Positions 52,990 through 60,716 of a stretch of 64,000 bases of DNA are shown piece by piece. The stretch spans positions 1,364,001 to 1,428,000 of the forward strand of contig NZ_HG938353.1 in NCBI RefSeq assembly GCF_000731315.1, written 5' to 3'. A model generated the notes under the pieces. That model was not told where the DNA came from, made no database searches, and was given only the letters and a program-made list of their open reading frames with translations. Position numbers and translations under genes: made by a program. This DNA is from Neorhizobium galegae bv. orientalis str. HAMBI 540. GTDB taxonomy: Bacteria > Pseudomonadota > Alphaproteobacteria > Rhizobiales > Rhizobiaceae. The stretch's first letter is position 1, and each line of letters starts with the position of its first letter.

Positions 52990-53646
52990 TCAGGCGAACA
53001 TCGACGCGATGCCCTGGCCGGCGCTGAACGCCACGTAGGCAAGCACGCCGAAATAGATCACCGTCACGACATTGAAGAGGTAGCCGCCAAGCACGATCAG
53101 CCCGTCGCGCTGGATCATGCCGGTCGACAGAAGCAGGATGGCGATTCCCGGCAGGGTGTTGGAGAAGGGGACCAGCCCCAGCGGAAACATCAACAGCACG
53201 CCGCCGGCCGCGATCGCCAGGCCGTTGACCCGGCTGACAAGCCGCCCGGTGGTCAGCGCTGAAATGCGTGGCTTCAGGAACCGGTCGAGGCGCGAAACGA
53301 TGCTGACGCCCTTTTCCAGCGCCGGCAGCAGTTTCTTCGTATCAAGTTCGCGGTCGAGGATTTTCTTGGGCAACCAGGGCAGCCGGTTGGCGGTGATCGC
53401 CAAGCTGATCAGGATAATCGCCGCGCCGAACACGGTGCTGACCCCGGGGATCGACACGGGAAGGAGGAAGGGCAGGGAGGCAATGGCGCAGATCAGCAAC
53501 AGGCCCTGTTCGCCGACTGCATCCATCAATTGCCGCAGCGTCACCGACTGACCCTTGATGCCGTCGATAAGCTGGCGCAGCGTACCGCTCAGCGAAGTTG
53601 AGGTATCGTCGAATTCGATGCTTGCGCTCACTGTTCGTCTCTCCAT
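52990..53646 (-). CDS. exoD: ExoD-family membrane protein
   Basis: 218 residues of the ExoD family: SVTLRQLMDAVGEQGLLLIC, ASLPFLLPVSIPGVSTVFGAAI, NRLPWLPKKILDREL, then a C-terminal helical pair. ExoD was described in Sinorhizobium as needed for normal exopolysaccharide and for growth in alkaline conditions and nodule invasion; the biochemical role is not known. Several copies per genome are common, so orthology is not certain. An ExoR-like gene lies 9 kb downstream. Confidence 0.85.
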   Translation of the reverse strand: MERRTVSASIEFDDTSTSLSGTLRQLIDGIKGQSVTLRQLMDAVGEQGLLLICAIASLPFLLPVSIPGVSTVFGAAIILISLAITANRLPWLPKKILDRELDTKKLLPALEKGVSIVSRLDRFLKPRISALTTGRLVSRVNGLAIAAGGVLLMFPLGLVPFSNTLPGIAILLLSTGMIQRDGLIVLGGYLFNVVTVIYFGVLAYVAFSAGQGIASMFA

Positions 53647-53778
53647 TCCGCTTCAAACCAGCGGTACGGGTAACAACAAACCGTGTCCTCGCAAAGGCGC
53701 AAGCCACAACCCGCCGGAAACGTGAACGCCCGGCGTCTCATGGACAATCAAAAGGCTACGCCATCCGTTATCGGGCCG

Positions 53779-53883
53779 TTATCGAGATCGCGCCCAATAG
53801 TCATAGGCTCCGCAGGCCAGCACGATCACGAGAATCGCCAGCACGACCGGATTGAGGGTGGTGATGAATTCCAGATACTGCAT
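53779..53883 (-). CDS. 34-residue single-span membrane peptide
   Basis: An ORF of 35 codons starting with ATG at 53883, preceded by AGGAGGAG at a spacing of about six bases, the best ribosome binding site in this region. The product begins MQYLEFITTL, has the membrane span NPVVLAILVIVLACGAYDYW and ends ARSR. The layout (short lumenal-side start, one helix, basic end) is like other small membrane proteins such as KdpF or CydX, but no relevant operon is near. Its function is unknown. Confidence 0.6.
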   Translation of the reverse strand: MQYLEFITTLNPVVLAILVIVLACGAYDYWARSR

Positions 53884-54052
53884 GACGGTCTCCTCCTACC
53901 GCATGTTCGCCGCCCGGTGCTCCCCCACCCAGCAACGACGTCATTTTAGCACAGTCGCCGGGCCATCGCTACTTCAGTGTTGCCTCAGAGACTCTGGTGC
54001 ATCCCTCCCCGAATCACTAGGATTGCTCCCGGGATTGAAGACGAGGGTGACC

Positions 54053-54337
54053 ATGGGTCTGAGAGTGATCGAAGGCGGGCTTGCGGCCTGCGTGGCGAAG
54101 CCTGCCGATCTGGCCGACGGGCATATGCCGAGCCGCGACGACGTGCTGCGCGAGGCCGAACGGCGGATCAGGTCGACCGGCTACGAGACCTGGCGCAATC
54201 GCGAAACAATGACCGGCTTACCGGTGCCACGCGAAATCCGTTATCTGGCCATGCAGATCGGTTTCGTCGCTGAAGCCATCGGCAGATTGTCCGACATTCC
54301 GGCTGACTTTCGTTCCGATTTCTATTGGCCAGCGTAA
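54053..54337 (+). CDS. Hypothetical 94-residue protein
   Basis: 94 residues, soluble, no recognised domain. It starts MGLRVIEGGLAACVAKPADL, followed by RDDVLREAERRIRSTGYETW and PREIRYLAMQIGFVAEAIGRL and ends DFRSDFYWPA. GAGGGTG lies upstream of the ATG. Codon use and the clean ribosome binding site support a real gene; similar short proteins are common in Rhizobiaceae. A longer in-frame reading starting 200 bases earlier is rejected because it crosses the 34-residue gene region. Confidence 0.65.
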   Translation: MGLRVIEGGLAACVAKPADLADGHMPSRDDVLREAERRIRSTGYETWRNRETMTGLPVPREIRYLAMQIGFVAEAIGRLSDIPADFRSDFYWPA

Positions 54338-54397
54338 GCGCCGCCGTCCGGTCGGCAGAGTTTCACACTGATCATCGCCGTCGCCTAAAAGGTGAGA

Positions 54398-54658
54398 TCA
54401 GTTCAGCATCTTCGCTTCGATGCTGGCGAGAATGAAGGTCTCCCGCACCCTTTCCAAGGGAAGCTTGCGCTGCAGGCAGGCGGCGCATTCCTTTAAGGCT
54501 TTGAGATAATAGGTACCTTCACGCACCGGCCAGCGCCAGTTGAGGTACTCCAGGGCTTCTTTTGGTCCGTGGATGGTTTCTGGGAAACCGTATCCAACGC
54601 GTACTCTGACCGGGGAACTCCACACGGAGTCATCTGCTTCAGTTACGTTACTCGTCAT
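54398..54658 (-). CDS. DUF982 domain protein, second copy
   Basis: 86 residues: W-SSPVRVRVGYGFPETIHGPKEALEYLNWRWPVREG, ALKECAACL and RETFILASIEAKML match DUF982 like the gene at 15866. AAGGTG precedes the ATG at 54658. Sequence identity to the first copy is low outside the core motif, so the two copies are not a recent duplication. Confidence 0.85.
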   Translation of the reverse strand: MTSNVTEADDSVWSSPVRVRVGYGFPETIHGPKEALEYLNWRWPVREGTYYLKALKECAACLQRKLPLERVRETFILASIEAKMLN

Positions 54659-54898
54659 GTCCACACCTTGCATTGCGGCGTAGAGAACTCATCCGGAAGC
54701 GGTTGGTTCCGTAATTTTGGTGAATTTTTTATGAAGCCAAACCCAGAACGCCGGCCGGCATCCAATCGAGCCGGTTTTTTGACATTCCGGCCGGTTTTTT
54801 TCCGAACGTGGACTGTGGGCAGAGATGCGAACCGGTCCGCCCGCATCGGCGTCCGTCATCTTGTGCAGGAAAAAAATGGCAATCGGGCCAAACCGCGC
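54659..54898. other. Intergenic region with two T-run hairpins
   Basis: Upstream of the DUF982 gene. CCGGC / GCCGG (54755-54759, 54770-54774) runs into TTTTTT, and a second CCGGCCGG is followed by a T run about 20 bases later. Both are terminator-like but have short stems; no gene recognised. Confidence 0.35.
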
Positions 54899-54927
54899 TT
54901 GCGCGGTTATTCGATTCGTTCTAAACG
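54899..54927 (+). promoter_or_regulatory. Promoter candidate of tRNA-Cys
   Basis: TTGCGC and TAAACG are 17 bases apart, and the -10 element ends 32 bases before the tRNA, the same distance as at tRNA-Asn. Confidence 0.4.
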
Positions 54928-54959
54928 CCCGACACCACTCGCTCTTTATGCGTTCGGAC

Positions 54960-55033
54960 GGCCTCGTGGCGGAGTGGTGACGCAGAGGACTGCAAATCCT
55001 TGCACCCCGGTTCGATTCCGGGCGAGGCCTCCA
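54960..55033 (+). tRNA. tRNA-Cys (anticodon GCA)
   Basis: A 74-base cloverleaf with CCA encoded: acceptor GGCCTCG / CGAGGCC, anticodon stem GAGGACTGCAAATCCTTG with loop CTGCAAA, T arm CCCGGTTCGATTCCGGG. The discriminator base is T, as usual for tRNA-Cys. Confidence 0.97.
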
Positions 55034-55122
55034 ATTTTCCCTTCTTTCCGGATCAATCCCTCAAATCCAAACATGCTTTGATACCAAGCATTTACCACGC
55101 ATTTTTGTGTGCGGTGCAACAT

Positions 55123-55138
55123 GGTTAATTTTTTAACC
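55123..55138. repeat. Inverted repeat upstream of a small gene
   Basis: GGTTAA-TTTT-TTAACC is a perfect palindrome 68 bases before the ATG at 55207. It could be an operator or the end of the tRNA-Cys transcript. Confidence 0.35.
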
Positions 55139-55206
55139 TTCTCCTCCTAGGCTCGGAACAGAAAGGCCTGCTCAGCGATTATTGGGCGGAACGGAGGGAA
55201 GGCGTC

Positions 55207-55404
55207 ATGATCACCAGGATTATCAATGTACATCGCCAGGCGGCCAACGAGGTCGAAGGCACTGGAACGTTCGCCGACGGCATGTTCCCGCTGACCTCCG
55301 CCGAACAGTCCGCCTTCGACAAGGGCCATAGCCTGCGCTCCTCCTATGGCCGTGATTATGTGACCGTCCGCAAACTGGAAGAAGCGCCGCCGGCCTACGC
55401 CTGA
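55207..55404 (+). CDS. Hypothetical 65-residue protein
   Basis: 65 residues, MITRIINVHRQAANEVEGTG...FPLTSAEQSAFDKGHSLRSSYGRDYVTV...; no family recognised, no membrane segment. GGAGGGAAGG before the ATG and a terminator after the stop support a real, separately transcribed gene. The position between tRNA-Cys and pcm may help to find orthologues. Confidence 0.65.
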   Translation: MITRIINVHRQAANEVEGTGTFADGMFPLTSAEQSAFDKGHSLRSSYGRDYVTVRKLEEAPPAYA

Positions 55405-55422
55405 GCATCGGGATTGCAGGGG

Positions 55423-55446
55423 AGGGCCGTTCACCTCGGCTTTTTT
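55423..55446 (+). terminator. Terminator of the 65-residue gene
   Basis: AGGGCCG (55423-55429) pairs with CGGCTTT (55437-55443), including two G-T pairs, and continues into TTTTTT. It starts 19 bases after the stop. Confidence 0.65.
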
Positions 55447-55542
55447 GCTTCGAAACCGACCAGTGTCTTGAAAGCACGTCTCGCCGTCAGTAAGACGGAC
55501 ATACGTGAGCCGGCGCATCGCCGGTGATTTGGGACGACTGAG

Positions 55543-56196
55543 ATGATGGATTTCGAAGCAGCACGGACAAAGATGGTCGAAAATCAGATCCGCACCACCG
55601 ATGTCACGTCGCATTCGGTTCTGCGGGCCTTCTATAATGTACCGCGCGAGGCCTTCGTGCCGGCCAAGGCAAAGTCGCTCGCCTATATCGATAAGGATAT
55701 CGAGGTGGCGTCTGGCCGCTACCTGATGGAGGCTTCGCCGCTTGCCAAGCTTCTGCAGCTTGCGGCGATCACCAAGGACGACGTCGTGCTCGAAATTGGC
55801 ACCGGCAGCGGTTATGCGACCGCCGTCCTGTCGCTGATCGCCGGCTCCGTGGTTTCGCTGGAAGCGGATGAGGTGCTGGCCTCGCAGGCGACTGGAACGC
55901 TCTCCTCGCTCGGCTACGACAATGTCGCGGTCGTTACCGGCGAACTCGAAAAGGGTTATGCCGCCGAGGCCCCCTACGATCTGGTCTTCGTCAACGGCGC
56001 GGTCGAGGAAGTGCCCGCCGCTCTTCTGGAACAGCTGCGCGACGGCGGCCGGCTGATCGTTGTCGTCGGTTATGGCAATGCCGCCCAGGCGAAGGTGCTG
56101 GTGAAGGAACAGGGCTCGATTTCCGAAAGCGCCTATTTCAATGCGTCGGTCAAGCCGTTGCCGGGCTTCCGCAAGGCCAAGGAATTCGTGTTCTGA
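55543..56196 (+). CDS. pcm: Protein-L-isoaspartate O-methyltransferase family protein
   Basis: 217 residues. VENQIRTTDVTSHSVLRAFYNVPREAFVPA is the substrate region, SPLAKLLQLAAITKDDVVLEIGTGSGYATAVLS the AdoMet site, and DLVFVNGAVEEVPAALLEQL a late motif. The family methylates damaged aspartyl residues for repair, although rhizobial members of this clade lack part of the classic active site, so activity is inferred from family. ATG codons at 55543 and 55546 both fit. A terminator follows. Confidence 0.85.
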   Translation: MMDFEAARTKMVENQIRTTDVTSHSVLRAFYNVPREAFVPAKAKSLAYIDKDIEVASGRYLMEASPLAKLLQLAAITKDDVVLEIGTGSGYATAVLSLIAGSVVSLEADEVLASQATGTLSSLGYDNVAVVTGELEKGYAAEAPYDLVFVNGAVEEVPAALLEQLRDGGRLIVVVGYGNAAQAKVLVKEQGSISESAYFNASVKPLPGFRKAKEFVF

Positions 56197-56227
56197 TCAC
56201 TCCGACGTGATCGAACATCATGAATGG

Positions 56228-56248
56228 AAGGGGCCTTGCGGCCCCTTT
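56228..56248 (+). terminator. Terminator of pcm
   Basis: AAGGGGCC-TTGC-GGCCCCTT (56228-56247) followed by TGTCGTTT. Eight base pairs, tail weak but position right after the stop. Confidence 0.6.
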
Positions 56249-56463
56249 GTCGTTTCCGTCGACGCCATCCGGTTATTTCATCTCGCTGTCATCTGTTCCG
56301 GTAAGTGTGACTAACGGGATTCACAACGCCAACAAAACTGTGTATCGGTAGGAAGCCTGGGGCACTTGTCATTGTTTCCAGCCCCCCCAAGACCTTAGAG
56401 TAACGTCGATTCGGTTCACCCTCCACGGGGCCGAGTCGAGTGCCGGTAACAGCGGGGATGAAA

Positions 56464-57378
56464 ATGGCTCAGCCAAATGTAGCGCGTGAACCCTCCATGG
56501 AAGAAATCTTGGCGTCCATTCGCCGGATCATTGAAAGCAATGAGCCGAACGCCGAGAACGCGCTGAACGGCCAGCTCTCCCCGGTTTATACCGAGGACGA
56601 GATCGAGGACGGCGAAGAACCGAGCTTCGTCCCGGATATGGCTGCCAATGACCGCGGCGCCCCCTCCCGCAACGAACCGATGAGCTACGCACAAGGGTCG
56701 TCGGGCCAGCCGGCGCAGCAGGATCGTACCCTGTCGCTCGCCGATGTCGCCGCAAGGGTCCGCGCCGCCTCGGCCCGCCAGCAGGAGACCGGTCCGGTGC
56801 GCCTTTCCACCGCTTCGACTGCGCCGACGCTGTCAGCGACGATCTCTCCGGCGCAAACACCGTCTTCGCCCGCACCGGCGGCACGCCAGGAAGAGCCGGC
56901 TCCGCTTCGTCCCCAGATGCCGCGCATGCCCGAATTCCGCGAACCGGTCACCCAGGCTGCCCCTGTCACGCAGCCAGCACCGGCTTCCCAGCCGGAGCCG
57001 GTCCAGCGCGTCATGATGCCGGTCTTCGATCCGCCGCTGTCGGCTTCCAGCAGGGCCGAGGCGCAGACCCGGCCTGAACCAAAGGTCGAGCCGAAAGCAG
57101 AACCGAAATTCGCCGCGGAACAGGCCCCGCGCAGCCTGCCGGCGAAGATCGAGGAGACCGCCAACCTCCTGTCCGCCGAAGCCGGCGCCCAGGTCGCAAA
57201 ATCCTTCAGCGAACTTGCCTCGGTGTTCAACGGCATGGAGCGCCGTTCGCTCGAGGACATGGCCGGCGACATGCTGCGCCCGATGCTGCAGGAATGGCTG
57301 GACGACAACCTGCCGACGCTGGTCGAGCGCCTGGTGCGCGAGGAAATCGAACGCGTATCCCGCGGCACGCGCCGCTAA
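56464..57378 (+). CDS. popZ: PopZ-like polar organising protein (DUF2497)
   Basis: 304 residues with the three-part PopZ layout: an N-terminal helix (NVAREPSMEEILASIRRIIE) that binds partners, a long proline/glutamate/alanine-rich disordered linker (about 40-215), and a C-terminal oligomerisation module (SFSELASVFNGMERRSLEDM, MLRPMLQEWLDDNLPTLVERLVREEIERVS). PopZ forms a condensate at the cell pole that anchors the chromosome and signalling proteins. The start at 56464 has GGGGA five bases upstream; an ATG at 56458 lies in the same reading. A good terminator follows; upstream is 267 bases of non-coding DNA. Confidence 0.87.
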   Translation: MAQPNVAREPSMEEILASIRRIIESNEPNAENALNGQLSPVYTEDEIEDGEEPSFVPDMAANDRGAPSRNEPMSYAQGSSGQPAQQDRTLSLADVAARVRAASARQQETGPVRLSTASTAPTLSATISPAQTPSSPAPAARQEEPAPLRPQMPRMPEFREPVTQAAPVTQPAPASQPEPVQRVMMPVFDPPLSASSRAEAQTRPEPKVEPKAEPKFAAEQAPRSLPAKIEETANLLSAEAGAQVAKSFSELASVFNGMERRSLEDMAGDMLRPMLQEWLDDNLPTLVERLVREEIERVSRGTRR

Positions 57379-57424
57379 GCCAGCGGTTGGCCTAGCCAAC
57401 CCGCCCGTAAGGCTGATCGATACG

Positions 57425-57452
57425 GCCGCTCCGGTGACGGGGCGGCTTTTTT
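57425..57452 (+). terminator. Terminator of the popZ-like gene
   Basis: GCCGCTCC / GGGGCGGC (57425-57432, 57439-57446; one G-T pair) runs into TTTTTT. Confidence 0.8.
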
Positions 57453-57453
57453 A

Positions 57454-57480
57454 TTGACTTGGAACACCCCATCCTATTTA
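57454..57480 (+). promoter_or_regulatory. Promoter candidate of valS
   Basis: TTGACT and TATTTA with a 15-base spacer, 40 bases before the valS ATG. Confidence 0.35.
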
Positions 57481-57519
57481 CACCCCGATAGCTCTCAAAG
57501 AACAAAAACGGGTCAGGAA

Positions 57520-60351
57520 ATGCTCGAAAAGACCTATGATTCCGCAGAAGTAGAACCGAGGATCGCCAAGGCCTGGGACGAGGCCGACGCTTTTCGCGCC
57601 GGCGTCAACGCCAAGCCGGGCGCGGAAACCTTCACGATCGTCATCCCGCCGCCGAACGTGACCGGTTCGCTGCATATGGGCCATGCGCTCAACAACACGC
57701 TGCAGGACATCATGATCCGCTTCGAGCGGATGCGCGGCAAGGACGTGCTGTGGCAGCCGGGCATGGACCATGCGGGCATCGCCACCCAGATGGTCGTCGA
57801 GCGCCAGTTGATGGAGCGCCAGCTTCCGGGACGCCGCGAGATGGGCCGCGAGGCCTTCGTCGACAAAATCTGGGAGTGGAAGGAAGAATCGGGCGGGTTG
57901 ATCTTCAACCAGCTGAAGCGTCTCGGTGCCTCCTGTGACTGGTCGCGCGAGCGCTTCACCATGGACGAGGGGCTTTCGGCTGCGGTTCTGGAAGTCTTCG
58001 TCACGCTCTACAAGCAGGGCCTGATCTACAAGGACAAGCGCCTCGTCAACTGGGACCCGAAGCTGCTGACGGCGATCTCCGACATGGAAGTCGAGCAGAT
58101 CGAGGTCAACGGCAATCTGTGGCACCTGCGTTATCCGCTCGAAGACGGCGTCACCTATCAGTATCCGGTCGCCTTCGACGAAGACGGCAACGCGACCGAA
58201 TTCGAGACGCGCGACTATATCGTTGTCGCGACAACGCGCCCCGAAACCATGCTCGGCGATACCGGTATTGCGGTTAATCCGGATGACGAACGTTACAGGT
58301 CGATCGTCGGCAAACATGTCATCCTGCCGATCGTCGGCCGCAGGATCCCGATCGTTGCGGACGACTACGCCGATCCGACCGCCGGCAGCGGCGCGGTCAA
58401 GATCACGCCGGCTCACGACTTCAACGACTTCGAAGTCGGCAAGCGGGCAGGGCTGCGCCGGATCAATGTCCTCGACATCGACGGAACGGTCACCATCAAG
58501 GACAACGAGGATTTTCTGGAGGGCCTGGACAATCCCGCGGCCTTGCATGGTGCCTGGGATCGACTGGAAGGCCAGGATCGGTTCACGGCCCGCAAGATCA
58601 TCGTCGAGATATTCGAGGAAGCCGGATTGCTCGACAAGATCGAGCCGCACAAGCACATGGTGCCGCATGGCGACCGCGGCGGCGTGCCGATCGAGCCGCG
58701 CCTGACCGAACAATGGTGGGTGGACAACAAGACGCTTGCCCAGCCGGCGATCGCCTCTGTTCGCGAAGGCCGCACGAAGTTTGTTCCGAAGAACTGGGAA
58801 AACACCTATTTCCAGTGGATGGAGAATATCCAGCCGTGGTGCATTTCCCGCCAGCTTTGGTGGGGACACCAAATTCCGGCCTGGTACGGCCCGGACGGCC
58901 AGGTCTTCGTCGAAAAGAGCGAGGAAGAGGCGCTGCAGGCGGCAATTCAGCACTACCTGTCGCATGAGGGACCGATGAAGGCTCTCGTCGAGGATTTGCT
59001 GGAGAACTTCAAGCCCGGCGAAATCCTGACCCGCGACGAGGACGTGCTCGACACCTGGTTCTCGTCCGCACTGTGGCCGTTCTCGACCTTGGGGTGGCCG
59101 GAACACACCCCGGAACTGAAGCGGTATTATCCGACCAACGTTCTCGTCACGGGTTTCGACATCATTCCGTTCTGGGTCGTTCGCATGATGCAGATGGGTC
59201 TGCACTTCATGAAGGACGAAGAGGGCAATCCGGTCGAGCCCTTCCACACCGTCTATATTCACGCCCTGGTGCGCGACAAGAACGGTCAGAAGATGTCGAA
59301 GTCGAAGGGCAACGTCATCGACCCGCTCGACCTGATCGACGAATACGGCGCCGATGCGCTGCGTTTCACACTGGCGATCATGGCCGCCCAGGGGCGCGAC
59401 GTGAAGCTCGATCCGGCCCGCATTGCCGGTTACCGCAATTTCGGTACCAAGCTCTGGAACGCCACCCGCTTTGCCGAGATGAACGGCGTCAAGCGCAATC
59501 CGGCCTTCTCGCCGGCGACTGCGAAGCTCACCGTCAACCGCTGGATCCTGACCGAACTTTCCACCACGATCCGCGACGTCACCGAGGCGATCGAGACCCA
59601 GCGTTTCAACGAAGCTTCGGCTTCTCTCTATCGCTTCGTGTGGAACCAGGTCTGCGACTGGTATCTTGAACTGCTGAAGCCGATCTTCATGAGCGAGGAC
59701 GAGGGTGCCAAGGCGGAGGCGCAGGCCTGCGCGGCCTATGTACTGGAAGAGACCTACAAGCTCCTCCATCCGTTCATGCCGTTCATGACGGAAGAGCTCT
59801 GGGCCCATACCGAAACGCGCGACGGACTGCTTTGCCATGCCGACTGGCCGGCACCGGAATTCGCCGATCAGGCGGCTGCGGAGGAGATAAACTGGCTGGT
59901 CGACCTCGTGACCGGCCTGCGCTCGGCCCGCGCTGAGATGAACGTGCCGCCATCGGCCGTTGCGCCGCTGATCGTCGTCGGCGCCAATGAGTTGACCCAG
60001 GCGCGTCTGCGCCGTCATGAGGCGGCTGTCCGCCGCCTTGCGCGCGTCGAAACCATCGAGCTTGCCGACGTGGCGCCGAAGGGCTCTGCCCAGATCGTCG
60101 TCGGCGAGGCGACCGCCTGCCTGCCGCTCGGCAACCTGATCGACCTGGTGGCCGAAAAGGCGCGCATCGAGAAGGCAGTGGGCAAGACCGAGGCCGAGAT
60201 GGACCGTATCGGCAAGAAGCTGGCCAACGAGAAGTTCGTCGCCAATGCCGATCCAGAAGTGGTTGCTGCCGAGCGCGAGCGCTTTGCCGAACTGGAAGTT
60301 CAGATGGCGAACCTGAAGATCGCTCTTCTGCGCATCAGCGAAGCCGGCTGA
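57520..60351 (+). CDS. valS: Valyl-tRNA synthetase
   Basis: 943 residues, cytosolic class I enzyme that charges tRNA(Val). The HIGH motif is HMGH in PNVTGSLHMGHALNNTLQD, the editing domain lies at about 190-340 (TTRPETMLGDTGIAVNPDD; YADPTAGSGAVKITPAHDFND), KMSKS is in GQKMSKSKGNVIDPLDLI, the anticodon-binding domain follows, and a C-terminal coiled coil ends the protein (KARIEKAVGKTEAEMDRIGK). The start at 57520 has AGGA nearby; an in-frame codon 22 residues earlier would lie in the promoter. A strong terminator follows. Confidence 0.96.
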   Translation: MLEKTYDSAEVEPRIAKAWDEADAFRAGVNAKPGAETFTIVIPPPNVTGSLHMGHALNNTLQDIMIRFERMRGKDVLWQPGMDHAGIATQMVVERQLMERQLPGRREMGREAFVDKIWEWKEESGGLIFNQLKRLGASCDWSRERFTMDEGLSAAVLEVFVTLYKQGLIYKDKRLVNWDPKLLTAISDMEVEQIEVNGNLWHLRYPLEDGVTYQYPVAFDEDGNATEFETRDYIVVATTRPETMLGDTGIAVNPDDERYRSIVGKHVILPIVGRRIPIVADDYADPTAGSGAVKITPAHDFNDFEVGKRAGLRRINVLDIDGTVTIKDNEDFLEGLDNPAALHGAWDRLEGQDRFTARKIIVEIFEEAGLLDKIEPHKHMVPHGDRGGVPIEPRLTEQWWVDNKTLAQPAIASVREGRTKFVPKNWENTYFQWMENIQPWCISRQLWWGHQIPAWYGPDGQVFVEKSEEEALQAAIQHYLSHEGPMKALVEDLLENFKPGEILTRDEDVLDTWFSSALWPFSTLGWPEHTPELKRYYPTNVLVTGFDIIPFWVVRMMQMGLHFMKDEEGNPVEPFHTVYIHALVRDKNGQKMSKSKGNVIDPLDLIDEYGADALRFTLAIMAAQGRDVKLDPARIAGYRNFGTKLWNATRFAEMNGVKRNPAFSPATAKLTVNRWILTELSTTIRDVTEAIETQRFNEASASLYRFVWNQVCDWYLELLKPIFMSEDEGAKAEAQACAAYVLEETYKLLHPFMPFMTEELWAHTETRDGLLCHADWPAPEFADQAAAEEINWLVDLVTGLRSARAEMNVPPSAVAPLIVVGANELTQARLRRHEAAVRRLARVETIELADVAPKGSAQIVVGEATACLPLGNLIDLVAEKARIEKAVGKTEAEMDRIGKKLANEKFVANADPEVVAAERERFAELEVQMANLKIALLRISEAG

Positions 60352-60716
60352 CCGTTTTCATCGTGAATCAGTTCGATAAGGGATGCCGCGCCGAAAACGG
60401 ACGCGGCATTTTCATTTTTCGCAACCGTTTGTTGGTATGGTTCGGCATGTGTGCAACTGCTCACAAGCAGAAAGCCGTATTGTTGCCACATTGTCACAGG
60501 TAGCCGGCTTAAAATAATATAATTCTAATTTTAACGACCCCATTAGGAGAGAAAGAGTAATTTTGTGCCGAAATCGGCATCGAAGCCTGGGTTCCTGGTT
60601 TGCTTACGTAAATCTATAACTCGTTTGCGCCGCGAAGCGCTGGACAGCCGAAAGTTGTCAATCGGAGCGAACCATCTAGAGTGATTTGGGTCACTTACCA
60701 GGGAGTGGGAGATTTT
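60352..60716. other. Intergenic region between valS and fadL-like gene
   Basis: Contains the valS terminator (60383-60409, ATGCCGCG / CGCGGCAT, then TTTTCATTTTTC) and an AT-rich tract near 60505-60535 that may hold the promoter of the porin gene. No coding frame was recognised. Confidence 0.5.
60383..60420 (+). terminator. Terminator of valS
   Basis: Perfect eight-base-pair stem ATGCCGCG / CGCGGCAT over an 11-base loop, followed by TTTTCATTTTTC; 32 bases after the stop. Confidence 0.8.

Noticed and set aside
52533..53042. A 169-codon minus-strand frame upstream of tRNA-Asn
   Set aside because: It runs antisense through the PGPGW-like gene and the tRNA promoter; no protein family character.
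57478..60018. An 846-codon open frame on the minus strand opposite valS
   Set aside because: Shadow of valS: no domain, no ribosome binding site, composition dominated by Arg, Asp and Leu.
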